DNA of 64,000 nt from NCBI GenBank assembly GCA_021397835.1, contig JAJFZO010000896.1:93501-157500 (forward strand), written 5' to 3'. The position numbers and the translations under genes are program-made. Below are positions 36,372 through 47,140 of this stretch, one piece after another (the stretch's first letter is position 1; each line of letters starts with the position of its first letter). The notes beneath the pieces are model-generated. The model had not been told where the DNA came from, searched no databases, and saw only the letters and a program-made list of their open reading frames with translations. The DNA comes from Moringa oleifera (lineage: Eukaryota; Streptophyta; Magnoliopsida; Brassicales; Moringaceae).

Positions 36372-37940
36372 TGCCTGGTTGATCCTGCCAGTAGTCATAT
36401 GCTTGTCTCAAAGATTAAGCCATGCATGTGTAAGTATGAACTAATTTAGACTGTGAAACTGCGAATGGCTCATTAAATCAGTTATAGTTTGTTTGATGGT
36501 ACCTACTACTCAGATAACCATAGTAATTCTAGAGCTAATACATGCAACAAACCTTGATTTCTAGAAGAGGCACATTTATTAGATAAAAGATCGACGTGGG
36601 CTTCGCCCATTGCTCTGATTATTCATGATAAACTCAACGAATCATAAGGCCATCGTGTTAGTGATGCATCATTCAAATTTTTTCCCTATTAACTTTTGAT
36701 GGTAGGATAGTTACCTATTATGGTGGTGACGTGTGATGGAGAATTAAGGTTCAATTCTAGAGAGGGAGCCTGAGAAATGGCTACCACATCCAAGGAAGGC
36801 GGCAAGCATGTAAATTACCTAATCCAAATACGGGGAGGTAGTGACAATAAATAACAATGCTAGGCTCTTCGAGTCTCGCAATTGGAGTGAGTACAATCTA
36901 AATCCCTTAACGAAGATCTAATGGAGGGCAAGCCTGGTGCCAACAGTCGCAATAATTCCAGCTCCAATAGTGTATATTTAAGTTGTTTGTAGTTAAAAAG
37001 TGCGTAGTTGGACCTTGGGAAGGGTCGATCAGTCCACCTATGGTGTGCACCGGTTGGCTCATCCCTACTGCCAACGACGCGCTCCTGGCCTTGATTGGTC
37101 GGGTCGTGCCTTTGCCGCTATTACTTTGAAGAAATTAGAGTTCTCAAAACAAGCCTACGCTCTGAATACATTAGCAAGGGATAACATCGTAAGATTTCGA
37201 TCTTATTCTATTGGCCTTTGGGATTGAAGTAATGATTAACAAGGACAGTCGGGGGCATTTGTATTTCCTAGTCAGAGGTGAAATTCTTGGATTTATGAAA
37301 GACAAACAACTGCGAAAGCATTTGCCAAAGATATTTGCCAAAGATATTTTCATTAATCAAGAATGAAAGTTCAGCGAATGTTGCTTTTAGGACTCCGTTG
37401 GCACCTTATGAAAAATTAAAGTCTTTGGGTTCTGAGAGGACTATGGTCTCAAGGCTGAAACTTAAAGGAATTGACAGAAGGGCACCACTAGGAGTGGAGC
37501 CTGCGGCTTAGTTTAACTCAACACGGGGAAAGTTACCAGGTCCAGACATAGTAAGCATTAACAGACTGAGAGCTCTTCCTTGATTCTATGGGTGGTGGTG
37601 CATGGTCATTCTTAGATGGTAGAGTAATTTGTCTAGTTAATTCCGTTAACGAACGAGACCTCAACCTGCTAACTAGCTACATGGAGGTGATGCTTCACGG
37701 TCAGCATCCTAGAGGGACTACAGCCGCTTAGGCCAAGGAAGTTTGACACAATAACTGGTCTGTGATGCCCTCAGATGTTTTGGGCCGCACGCGCGCTACA
37801 CTGATGTATTCAATGAGCTTATAGCCCTGGCCGACAGGCCCGAGTAATCTTTGAAATTTCATCATGATGGGGATAGATCATTGCAATTGTTGGTCTTCAA
37901 TGAGGAATTCCTGGTAAGCACGAGTCATCAACTCCTCGTC
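36372..37940 (+). rRNA. 18S: 18S rRNA, decayed and 3'-truncated (unit 1)
   Basis: It begins with ctggttgatcctgccagtag and follows plant 18S through agattaagccatgcatg, gaaattcttggattta, ggcctaagcggctgtag-like and cacgcgcgctacactga. It is about 1,565 nt against about 1,810 normally. About 60 nt are deleted after gaatgaaagtt (about 37,373), and a 13 bp tandem duplication (tttgccaaagata) sits at 37,321-37,346. The last 180 or so nucleotides, with the decoding-site helix, are missing: after cgagtcatcaactc (about 37,934) the text jumps into ITS1. Many C-to-T and G-to-A changes are present. It cannot give a working small-subunit RNA. Similarity to plant 18S is certain; the exact joint is uncertain by about 15 bp. 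Confidence 0.9.
37321..37346 (+). repeat. 13 bp tandem duplication inside 18S (unit 1)
   Basis: tttgccaaagata is present twice head to tail; other 18S copies have it once. Confidence 0.95.
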
Positions 37941-38015
37941 GAGTGAAAAAGCACGCCACAGTCACCCCGATCTTGGTGCGTAGTTGGCAGTCATGTCGTC
38001 CCTTGATGATGTCTA
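37941..38015 (+). other. ITS1, 3' part only (unit 1)
   Basis: gtgaaaaagcacgcca to gatgatgtctaaaat corresponds to 40,476-40,549 of the complete ITS1 in unit 2. The 5' two thirds of ITS1, including the conserved core, are deleted together with the 18S 3' end. Confidence 0.75.
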
Positions 38016-38179
38016 AAATAACTCTTGGCAATGGATATCTCAGCTCCTTCATCGATGAAGAACGTAACAAAATGCGATACTTGGTGTGAATTGCAAAATC
38101 TTATGAACCATCGAGTCTTCGAACGCAAGTTGCGCCCGAAGCCATCAGGTCGAGGGCACATCTGCTTGGGTGTCAAGCA
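38016..38179 (+). rRNA. 5.8S: 5.8S rRNA, decayed (unit 1)
   Basis: The full length of about 164 nt is recognisable: actcttggcaatggatatct, catcgatgaagaacgta, aatgcgatacttggtgtgaa, aaccatcgagtcttcgaacg and ggcacatctgcttggg. It is the best kept rRNA piece of the window, with few changes. Only a few ITS2 bases follow (accgtcgcc) before the spacer subrepeat starts, so ITS2 and 26S of this unit are absent. Confidence 0.9.
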
Positions 38180-38186
38180 CCGTCGC

Positions 38187-38785
38187 CTCTGCCCCTCGAT
38201 TTATTTCCCAACGAGCGAGCCATAGGAGCCACGTTGCATGCACCTTAGGCACGGGAGGCATGCCTCGACAGCCTCTAGTAGGTATGGCGTGGCCTGCTAG
38301 CCCAGTGTGTGGCAACGGTGGGCGAGCCAGCCAGGCCACGGCACCCATAGCAAGCTCACGCCCTCCCCCCCGCCCCTCGACATGGTGCCCAGTGAGCGAC
38401 CTAGGGGAGCTCGTCGCACAGACACTAGGCACGGGAGGAATGCCTTGGCAACCCCCAGCGAGCACGGCATGGGCTGCTTGCCTAACATGCGGCAATGGTG
38501 GGCGGGCCAGCCAGGCCACGGACGCCCATTGCTAGCCAGGCCCCTCGTCCCTGCCCCTTGACTTATTGCCCAATGAGCGAGCCAGGGGAGCCGCGTCACA
38601 TGGACCCTAGGCATGGGAGGCATGCCTCGGCAACCCTCAGTAGGCACGGTGTGGCCTGTTAGCCCAGCATGCAACAGTAGTGGGCGCGCTAGCTAGGCCA
38701 CGGGCACCCATCTCGGGCCAGTCCCCTCATCCCTGCCCCTCGACATGGTGCCCAGTGTGCGAGCCAGGGTTTCGATAGCAATCCC
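38187..38785 (+). repeat. Spacer subrepeats, about three copies (unit 2)
   Basis: Units of the same ~182 bp family start near 38,205, 38,390 and 38,570. They are of subfamily A (gggctgcttgcc type). They follow 5.8S directly, so the spacer lacks its 26S-proximal segment. Confidence 0.85.
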
Positions 38786-39584
38786 CAGCAAGGACAGTGC
38801 CAGCCTTGCCAGGGGCGCCCCACGCGAGCCTGCCACGAGCACGCTACGAGGCTTGGCACATGCTATGGGCATTGATTTCATGGGCAAGTTGGGCTTGGTC
38901 GTGTCCCCTGGTTGTGATGGACCCTGAGGTAGCCATGGGGTGGCTGGAGGTGCACTGGATAGGGCAACCAGCACGCACCTTGGGCCAGGTAGAGGCACAG
39001 CTGCCCTAGCCTGCTGGCCGCAATGCCCACTTGTGAAATTGGTGTGAATTGATAATCTTTTGATCACAGAATTTGTCCCAAAATGACTCAAATAAATCTT
39101 GTAATTCATGAGGAGTCTGCCCCTGAAGTTTGGGATCATTTCCACTCATAGGCTATTTTTGATGATTTTTTCAATGTTTGGTTGTAAAAAATTTATTAAA
39201 AACAATTGGTGCTCAGAAAATTTTGAAATTTTTTCCAGTGTTAGATATGATTATTCTCCGTTTATGTACAAAGTTTCAGCTCAAAATTCTAGGTAAGTAA
39301 TTTTTTAGAGCCGTTATAACTGCTCAAACATATTGATGTTTTCTCCTATCATGAGTGAAATTTCATTTAAGACTCTTTAGGGGGGAAGTGGTCACCGAGC
39401 TTGCTGGGTGCCAACAGGCCATGCGTGCTCCCCCCCAGGCCATCCCACATGGGCAGGGCAGCTTGCTACCTTGCTCATCCAGCTGGTGGTGCATGGCTAT
39501 GGCAGCCACCATCGCTGGCAGCCAAGCGGCTGACGGCGTCGGTCAAAGAGTGTAGAATGCCCGATCAATAGCCCACGAAGTAGG
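38786..39584 (+). other. Conserved rDNA spacer block (unit 2)
   Basis: It is homologous to 34,576-35,413, with the same GC-rich, AT-rich, GC-rich order. It contains ttaagactctttagggggg at about 39,367. Confidence 0.7.
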
Positions 39585-39955
39585 AAAAATACGGGAAATG
39601 AAATTCGCTAATCTATGGGCAACAAAACGAGAAAAATCATGGGATAATGAGCTGGGATGTGGCTAGACAAGCTCAATGGTGTGGGCGATGAAGCTAACAA
39701 TGATGCATGCTACACAAGGGCCAAATCGCTAGGGGGATTTCGAGCATGCGGAGTGCTTTGCTGTAGGCCCTCGAGGCGGCAGATGCGGGGTTGGATCCTG
39801 ACGCTCATGCTTGCCTAGGCAGACTCATTGTGCAGCGTGATCAATGACACGATCATCGACCGTTAGCATCGAGCGAGCCATACGGCCAGCTTGGGCACGA
39901 TGTTACACCCCTGCTGCCAAGGCCTCATTAGTGGGAAAAATGTGGGAAGTTTGAG
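39585..39955 (+). repeat. ~330 bp ETS/promoter-proximal repeat (unit 2)
   Basis: A single copy ends with gggaaaaatgtgggaag and then switches to the 3' part of 18S. The whole 18S-proximal ETS is missing in this unit. Confidence 0.7.
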
Positions 39956-40301
39956 GCATGCGCGCTACACTGATGTATTCAACAAGTTTATAGCCTTGGG
40001 TGACAGGACTAGGTAATCTTTAAAATTCCATTGTGATGGGGATAGATCATTGTAATTGTTGGTCTTTAACAAGGAATTCCTTAGAAGCGCGAGTCATCAG
40101 CTCACGTTGACTATGTCCCTGCCCTTTATACTCACCGTCCGTCACTCGTACCGATTGAATGGTCCAGTGAAGTGTTCGGATCATGACGACGTGGGCGGTT
40201 CGCTGCTCACGACGTCGCAAGAAGTCCACTGAATGTTATAATTTAGAGGAAAGAGAAGTCGTAACAAGGTTTTCGTAGGTGAACCTGCAGAAGGATTACT
40301 G
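39956..40301 (+). rRNA. 18S: 18S rRNA, 3' fragment of about 345 nt (unit 2)
   Basis: It starts inside 18S at catgcgcgctacactgatg and runs to the true 3' end (gtaacaaggttttcgtagg, aaggattactg). The first ~1,450 nt are absent. The normally invariant 3' minor domain is mutated: the usual gtacacaccgcccgtcgc reads with several changes at 40,127-40,145 (ctcaccgtccgtcac). The joint to the upstream spacer is abrupt. Confidence 0.9.
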
Positions 40302-40549
40302 TCAAAAATTTGCTCAGCGAAACAACTTGCGAACACGTTGTGAACACACTGGTGAGGCAATGGGCTCTCGAGCCCCTTGTCATGCCTCACGTTGCAAGGG
40401 TGCGTGGGCTCGTGCCCAAGCCCCTCGTCGCACGTAACAACAAAACCCACAGCACGGGATGCGCCAAGGAATTCAAATGAAAAAGAATGCCCTAGTCGCC
40501 CCGATCTCGGTGCACGACTGACAGTCGTGTCGTCCTTAAACGATGTCAA
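40302..40549 (+). other. ITS1, complete (unit 2)
   Basis: It is about 250 bp, between the 18S 3' end and 5.8S. It contains the angiosperm ITS1 core GCGCCAAGGAA at 40,461-40,471. The short length and this core support an angiosperm source. Confidence 0.85.
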
Positions 40550-40713
40550 AAATGACTCTCGATAATGGATATCTCAGCTCTTGCATCGATGAAAAATATA
40601 ACAAAATGCGATACTTTGTGTGAATTGCAGAATCCAGTGAACCATCGAGTCTTTGGATACAAGTTGCACCCAAAGCCATCAGGCCGAGGGCATGTCTGCT
40701 TGAATGTTAAGCA
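40550..40713 (+). rRNA. 5.8S: 5.8S rRNA, decayed (unit 2)
   Basis: Full length is recognisable (gactctcgataatggatatc, aaaatgcgatactttgtgtg, aaccatcgagtctttgga). It is more mutated than the unit 1 copy: gaagaacgtagcg reads gaaaaatataaca and gaacgcaagttgcgcccg reads gatacaagttgcaccca. These are mainly C-to-T and G-to-A changes. Confidence 0.9.
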
Positions 40714-40937
40714 TCGTCGCCCCCGACCCCTCCACCACCCCGTATCCCTTTTGGAAGGGGAGGGACCATCGTGGGGCAGATGTTGACCTGCCGTGCACCT
40801 TCGACTTGTGGTTGGCCTAAAAAAAAACCTTGAGCGACGCCGCGTCACTGCTAGGCGGTGGTAGAAAAGGTTTCGTACTCCCTTGTGCGCATGTCCCTCG
40901 CTTGCGGCTCACGGACCTAATGATCGATCGATCGAGA
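40714..40937 (+). other. ITS2 (unit 2)
   Basis: About 220 bp lies between 5.8S and 26S, the usual length for plants. This is the only ITS2 kept in the window. Confidence 0.8.
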
Positions 40938-41241
40938 TGTGACCCCAGGTCAGGTGGGACCACCCATTGAGTTTAAGCATATCAATAAGCGAAGAAAAAG
41001 AAACTAACAAGGATTCTCCTAGTAACGACGAGCAAACTGGGAAAAGCCTAGCTTTAAAATTGTGCGCCCTTGGTGCCCGAATTGTAGTCTGGAGAAGCAT
41101 TCTCAATGATGGACTGGGGACCAAGTCCCCTAGAAAGGGGCACCGAAAAGGGTGAGAGCCCCGCCTTGCTAAGACCGTGTCACACCACAAGGCACTGTCA
41201 ACAAGTCGGGTTGTTTGGGAATGCAGCCTCAATAGGGTGGA

Positions 41242-41275
<34 letters not shown>

Positions 41276-43215
41276 AAATAACGAACAAGTACCGTGAGGG
41301 AAAAATGAAAAATACTTTGAAAAAAGAGTCAAAGAGTGCTTGAAATTATTGGAAGGGAAATGGATGGGGGCTAGCGATGCACCTCGGTCGGATGTGGAAC
41401 GGCCATGAGCCGATTCATCGATTGACTCGGGTTATGGACAGATGCGGATCGTGACGACGGCCCAAGCCCGAGCCTTTGATACGCTCGTGGCGACATTGTC
41501 GTCGAGATCATGAATGGCAGCACATGCCATCGCGGTGGTGCTTCGGCACCTACACTCTTCTGTCGTCGGTTAACAGGCTCCCTATTCAAACCATCTTGAA
41601 ACACGAACCAAGAAGTTTGACATGCGTGCAAGTCAACGAGTGAGTAAACCCATAAGGCACAAGGAAGCTTATTGGCGGGATCCTTTGTGGGTGCACAATC
41701 TACCGACCTCGATCTTTTGAGAAGGGTTCAAGTGCGAGCATGCTTATTGGGAGCCAAAAGATGGTGAACTATGCCTGAGCGGGGTGAAGCCAGAGGAAAC
41801 TCTAATGGAGGCCTGCAGTGATACTGACGTACAAATCGTTCGTCTGACTTAGGTATAGGGGCGAAAGACTAATCGAACCGTCTAGTAGCTGGTTCCCTTA
41901 GAAGTTTCCCTCAGGATAGCTAGAGCTCATAAGTGAGTTTTATCAGGTGAAGCCAATGATTAGAGGTATCGGGGGCGCAATGCCCTCGACTTATTCTCAA
42001 ACTTTAAATAAGTAGTACATGGCGGCTGCTTCGTTAAGCCGTCCCACGGAATTGAGAGTTCCAAGTGGGCCATTTTTGGTAAGCAAAACTGGCGATGCGT
42101 GATGAACCAAAAGCTGGTTACGGTGCCCAACTATGCGCTAACTTAGAACCTACAAATGGTATTGGTAGATTAAAATAGCAGGACGATGGCCATGGAAGTC
42201 GAAATTTGCTAAGGATTGTGTAATAACTCACGTGCCAAATCAACTAGCCCTAAAAATGGATGGCGCTGAAGCGCACGACTTATACCCGGCCGTTGGGCAA
42301 GGGCCAAGCCACAATGAGTAGGAGGGCGTGGTGGTTGCCGTAAAACTAAGGGCGTAAGCCCGGGTGAGGCATCAATCGGTGCAGATTTTAGCGGTAGTAG
42401 CAAATATTCAAATGAGAACTTTGAAGGTCAAAGAAGGGAAAGGTTCCATGTGAGCGAGCACTTGCCCATGGGTTAGTCGATCCTAAGAGACGGGCGAAGC
42501 TTGTCGGATAGTGCCTCGACGTGAGCTTCAAAAGAGGATCCGGTTAAAATTTTGGAACCAGGATGTGATCGCTAACGGTAATGTTAGGCAGTCTGAAGAC
42601 GTCGACGGGGACCCCAGAAAGAGTTATCCCCAGAAAGAGTTATCTTTTCTGTTTAATAGCCTGCCCACACTAGAAACAGCTCAGTTAGAGGTAGGGTCCA
42701 GCGGCTAGAAGAGCACCGCACGTTGCGTGGTGTTCAGTGCACTCCCAACGGCCCTTGAAAATCTGAAGGATCGAGTGCCTTTAATGCCCAGTCGTACTCA
42801 TAACCGCATCAAGTCTCCAAGGTGAACAACCACTGGTCCATGGAATAATATAGGCAAGGGAAGTCGGCAAAATGGTTCCGTAACCTCAAAGAAAAGGATT
42901 GGCTTTGAGGACTGGGCACGGGGGTCCCAAACCCAAACTCATCGACTGTCGATGCACTACTTGAGCTATCCCACAGCGAGAGCAGGTTACCGCGTGTTGA
43001 CCAGTGGATGGACTGGGAATGGTTCCTTCGGGGGCATTCCTCGAGCGTCGAACAGCCAATTCAGAACTAGTATGGATAAGGGGAATCCGACTGTTTAATT
43101 AAAATAAAGCATTGCGATGGTCCCTGCGGATGCTCACGTAATGTGATTTCTGCCTAGTGCTCTAAATGTCAAAGTGAAGAAATTCAACATAGCATGAGTA
43201 AACAGCGAGAGTAAG

Positions 43216-43261
<46 letters not shown>

Positions 43262-44331
43262 TGCTCATGAATGGATTAACGAGATTCCCACTGTCACTGT
43301 CTACTTTCTAGCGAAACAACAGCCAAGGGAACGGGCTTGGCAGAATCAGCGGGGAAAGAAGACCCTGTTAAGCTTGACTTTAGTCCAACTTTGTGAAATG
43401 AATTGAGAGCTGTAGGATAAGTAGGAGCCGAAAACGGCGAAAGTGAAATACCACTACTTTTAACGTGATTTTACTTATTCCATGAGTCGAAGGTGGGCGT
43501 CACCCCTCTTTTTAGACTCAAGGTCAGCTTCACCTGGCCTATCTGGGTGGAAGACATTGTCAGGTGAGGAGTTTGGCTGGGGCAGCACATCTGTTAAAAG
43601 ATAACGCAAGTGTCCTAAGATGAACTCAACGAGAACAGAAATCTCTTATGGAACAAAAGGATAAAAGTTTGTTTGATTCTAATTTCCAGTATGAATACGA
43701 ACTGTGAAAGCATGGCTTATCGATCCTTTAGACCTTCGAAATTTGAAGTTAGAGGTGTCAGAAAAGTTACCACAGGGACAACTGGCTTGTGGCAGCTAAG
43801 CATTCATAGCGACGTTGCTTTTTGATCCTTTAATGTCGGCTCTTCCTATCATTATGAAGCATAATTCACCAAGTGTTGGATTGTTCACCCACCAATAGAG
43901 AACATAAGCTGGATTTAGACCATCATGAGACAGGTTAGTTTTATCCTACTGATGCTCGCATCACGATAATAATTCAACTTAGTACGAGAAGAACCATTGA
44001 TTCGCACAATTGGTCATTGGGCTTAATTGGAAAGCCAGTAGCACGAAGCTATCGTGCACTGGATTATGATTGAATGCCTCTAAGTCAGAATTCGGGCTAG
44101 AGGCGATGCATGTGACCGTCGCTTGATTTCACTCGCGACCCCCAAAGGCACGTGTCCTTGGCCAAGCCCATGGGGTGGAGGAGCCTTGCAGGCTGCCTTG
44201 AAGTGTGATTCCCATCGAGCGACGGGTAAAATCATTTGCAGATGACTTGAATACATGACGGGGTATTGTAAGTAGCAGAGTGGCCTTGCTACCACGATCC
44301 ACTAAGATTCAGCCCTTTGTCACTTCGATTC
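40938..44331 (+). rRNA. 26S: 26S (large subunit) rRNA, full length but mutated (unit 2)
   Basis: It runs from tgtgaccccaggtcaggtg to ttcagccctttgtcacttcg, about 3,394 nt, the normal plant length. All large regions are present in order: gagtttaagcatatcaataa, gaacaagtaccgtgaggg, agttatcttttctg, gactctcttaaggtagcc and caactggcttgtggcag. It is probably not functional. The sarcin-ricin loop at 43,981-43,994 reads agtacgagaagaac where cells have gagaggaac. The peptidyl-transferase region near 43,780 reads gggacaactgg for gggataactgg. Many further C-to-T and G-to-A changes occur. A 15-17 bp tandem duplication (cccagaaagagttat) is at about 42,613-42,645. Spacer follows at once. Confidence 0.93.
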
Positions 44332-44565
44332 ATCCCTCCCTCCCCCTCCCAAAGACCCACAACAATTGTCCCTCTCTTTTCGGCAATCGATGCCCCGAGG
44401 TCTGAAATCGTCCCTCAAGATAGTGACCTAGAAAAAGAAGTAAGCCCTTTGGACTTGTATAGAATGAGAAACACAAGGGAAAAACACTTAGAAACATATC
44501 ACGAAGCATTAGGGAACCAAGAGTTACTCCAATAAAAAATAAATTTATCTAACAGGAACTTGTCC
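44332..44565 (+). other. rDNA spacer, 26S-proximal part (unit 3)
   Basis: It is homologous to 14,218-14,446 and 53,512-53,721. It begins with a pyrimidine-rich ccctccctccccctccc stretch just after 26S, where rDNA termination signals normally lie. No individual terminator could be assigned. Confidence 0.75.
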
Positions 44566-45035
44566 CTCGATGCTGTCCCTCGGTAAAATACTGCCTAGTG
44601 AATGAGCCAAGGGAGCTGCATCACATAGACACTAGGCACGGGAGGCATGCCATGGCATCCCCCAGCAGGCACGGCATGGGCAGCTTGCCCAGCGTGCGGC
44701 AGTGGTGGGCGCACCAGCCAGGACACGAGCACCCATCACTTGCCAACCCCCTTGTCCTTGACCCTCGACATAGTGCCTAGTGAGCGAGCTAGGGGAGCTG
44801 CATCGCACGGACCTTGGACATGGGAGGCATGCCTCGGCAGCCCCCTATAGGCATGGCATGGGCTGCTTTCCAAGCGTGCAACAGCGGTGGGCGTTCCAGC
44901 CAGGCCACGGGCATGGACTGCATGCCTAACGTGCGGCTGCAATGGGGGCGCCAGCCAGGCCATTAGGGCCTATCGCGAGCCAGCCCCCTCATCCCTGCCC
45001 CTCGACATGGTGCGCAGCATGTGAGCTAGGGGTGC
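44566..45035 (+). repeat. Spacer subrepeats, about 2.5 copies (unit 3)
   Basis: Two near-complete ~182 bp units of subfamily A are followed by a broken one, then the conserved spacer block. Confidence 0.85.
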
Positions 45036-45884
45036 CACAACAGTCCCCAGCTAGCATGGCGCCAGTCTTGCCAGGGGCGCCCCACGCGAGCTAGTCGCGA
45101 GCATGCTGTGAAGCTCGTCATGTGCTATGGGCATTGATTTCATGGGCAAGCTGGGCTTTGCCATGTCTCCTAGCTGTGATGGACTCTGAGGGCAGCCATG
45201 AGGTGGCTCGAGCTGCACTGGACAGGGTAGCCAGCATGCACCCTAGGCCAGGCAGAGCCACAGTTGCCCCAACCTGCTGGCCGCAATGCCCAGTTGCAAA
45301 ATTGGTGTGAATTGACGATCTTTTCATCACAGAGTTGGTCTCGAAATGACTCAAATGAATAATGTAATTCATGAGGAGTCTGCCCCTAAAGTTTGGGATC
45401 ATTTTGACTCACGGACTACTTTTGATGATTTTTTCAATTTTTTGTCGTAGAAAATTCATTAAAAAAATTTAGTGCCCAAAAAATTCTGAAATTTTTTCTA
45501 GTAGTAGATATGATTATTCTCCATATATGTACAAAATTTCAGCTCAAAATTCAAAGTAAATAATTTTTTAAGACCCATTATGATGGCTCAGACATATTAA
45601 TGCTTCCTCCTACCAGGAGTGAAATTTTATTTAAGACTCTTTAGGGGGGAGGTGGTCACCTAGCTTGCTGGGTGCCAATGAGCCATGCGTGCTCCCCCTT
45701 ATCCATACCACATGGGCAGGCGCTGGGCTTGGGGAACCCAGCGCGCATGGCTTGGGCAAGGTGGCCTACTGCCTTGCCCATCCAGTTGATAGTGCGTGGC
45801 TGTGGCGGCTACCACCGCCGGCAAGTAGGAGGTTGGCAACATCGATCGAAGAGTGTGGGATGCCCAATCAGTAGCCAACAGAGT
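45036..45884 (+). other. Conserved rDNA spacer block (unit 3)
   Basis: It is homologous to 34,576-35,413 and complete. It contains ctctttaggggggaggtgg at about 45,636. Confidence 0.7.
45634..45655 (+). promoter_or_regulatory. Candidate RNA polymerase I start region
   Basis: actctttaggggggaggtgg resembles the plant rDNA start consensus (TATA-like, then AGGGGG) only in its TAGGGGG half. It is kept in all four spacers (about 35,158, 39,371, 45,636 and 57,353) next to ggtggtcacc, although the flanks have diverged. If right, the external transcribed spacer would be about 1.2-1.75 kb and would include the ~330 bp repeats. This is a guess from position and G-run. Confidence 0.22.
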
Positions 45885-46553
45885 GGGAAACAAAATTCGC
45901 TAAATTATGGGTAACAAAACAAGAAAAATCGAGGGATAATGAGCTGGGATGCGGCTAGACAAGCTCGACAGTGTGGGCGACAAAGCTAACGATGATGCAT
46001 GCTACGCGAGGGCCAAATCGCTAGGGGGATTTCGAGCATGTAGAGTGCTTCGTCGAAGGCCCTTGAGGCAGTCAACGTGGGGTTGGATCCTGACACTTAT
46101 GCTTGCCTATGCAGACTCGTTGCTCAGCGTGATCGACAACATGATCGTCGACCGTTAGCATCGAGCGAGCCACATGACCAGCCTGGGCACGACGTGACAC
46201 CTCTGCTGTAAGGCCTCATCGGTGAAAAAAAAATATGGGAAACAAAATCCGCTAAATCGTGGGATAATGAGCTGGGATGTGGCTAGACAAGCTCGACGAT
46301 GTGGGCAGCGAAGCTAACGATGATGCATGCTACGTGAGGGCCAAATCGCTGTAGCGATTTTAAGCATGCATAGTACTTCGTCGTAGGCCCTCGAGGCGAT
46401 GGACACAAGGTTGGATTCCAACACTGAAGCTTGTCAAGATGGACTTGTTGCACAGCGCGATCGACGACACGATCGTCGGCTGTTAGCATCGAGCGAGCCA
46501 CATTGCCAGCCTGGGCACCGCGTGACACCCCTGCTGCTAAGGCCTCATCGATG
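45885..46553 (+). repeat. ~330 bp ETS/promoter-proximal repeat, two copies (unit 3)
   Basis: Copies at about 45,885-46,228 and 46,229-46,553 share gagctgggatg-ggctagacaag, gatgatgcatgctacg and cgttagcatcgagcgagcc. Confidence 0.8.
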
Positions 46554-47140
46554 GTCCCTTGCCATAGAAGAATTATCTCTCGCTGTCAAAACAATTTCAT
46601 GCTTAGCGGCTTGGGTGCAACGGCACTCGATGACCTGCATGATCGATGGGCCTTTCGCTCGTTGGCTTGTAGCTCATTTGGTGTTGTTGCTGCACATTTG
46701 TACGTATGGCGTGTGAGTGGTGATCTAGTAGTGCGCGTTGGTAAGCTCTTTGCTCCTGCATCAAACTATCGGCTAGCACATTGCTTCAAGCTCAACCCCG
46801 AGCCATACATTGGCTTTTCGTGGGTGACATCTGGACCCTGTGTTGCGTGCCTTCATAAACATAATTCGATGATTCGAGTCGATTGTTTTTGCACCATGTC
46901 CTTTACGGGCATGGGTGGAAACCTAAGCCGGGCCTCGTGCTCCAAGCGCGGCTTGCTTCGGCATGCAACTTCTTTGGCATACAGGCGCTCGGTCGTCAGG
47001 AATGGCCTCGGCCTCTACCTATCCAAGCGAAAGGATTTGTCCCACGTCCCATTGATTTTGAATGATGACTGCGATAGGTTGGCCTTAGCAAGCCTTATGG
47101 CATGCTTTGGTCCTAGTTGGCATGGTGTCTCGAAGGATGC
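46554..47140 (+). other. External transcribed spacer, 18S-proximal part (unit 3)
   Basis: It is homologous to 35,759-36,371 and ends tctcgaaggatgc directly before 18S. An open frame of 260 residues (46,431-47,213) runs through it into 18S; it is broken in the other copies and is not a gene. Confidence 0.8.
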
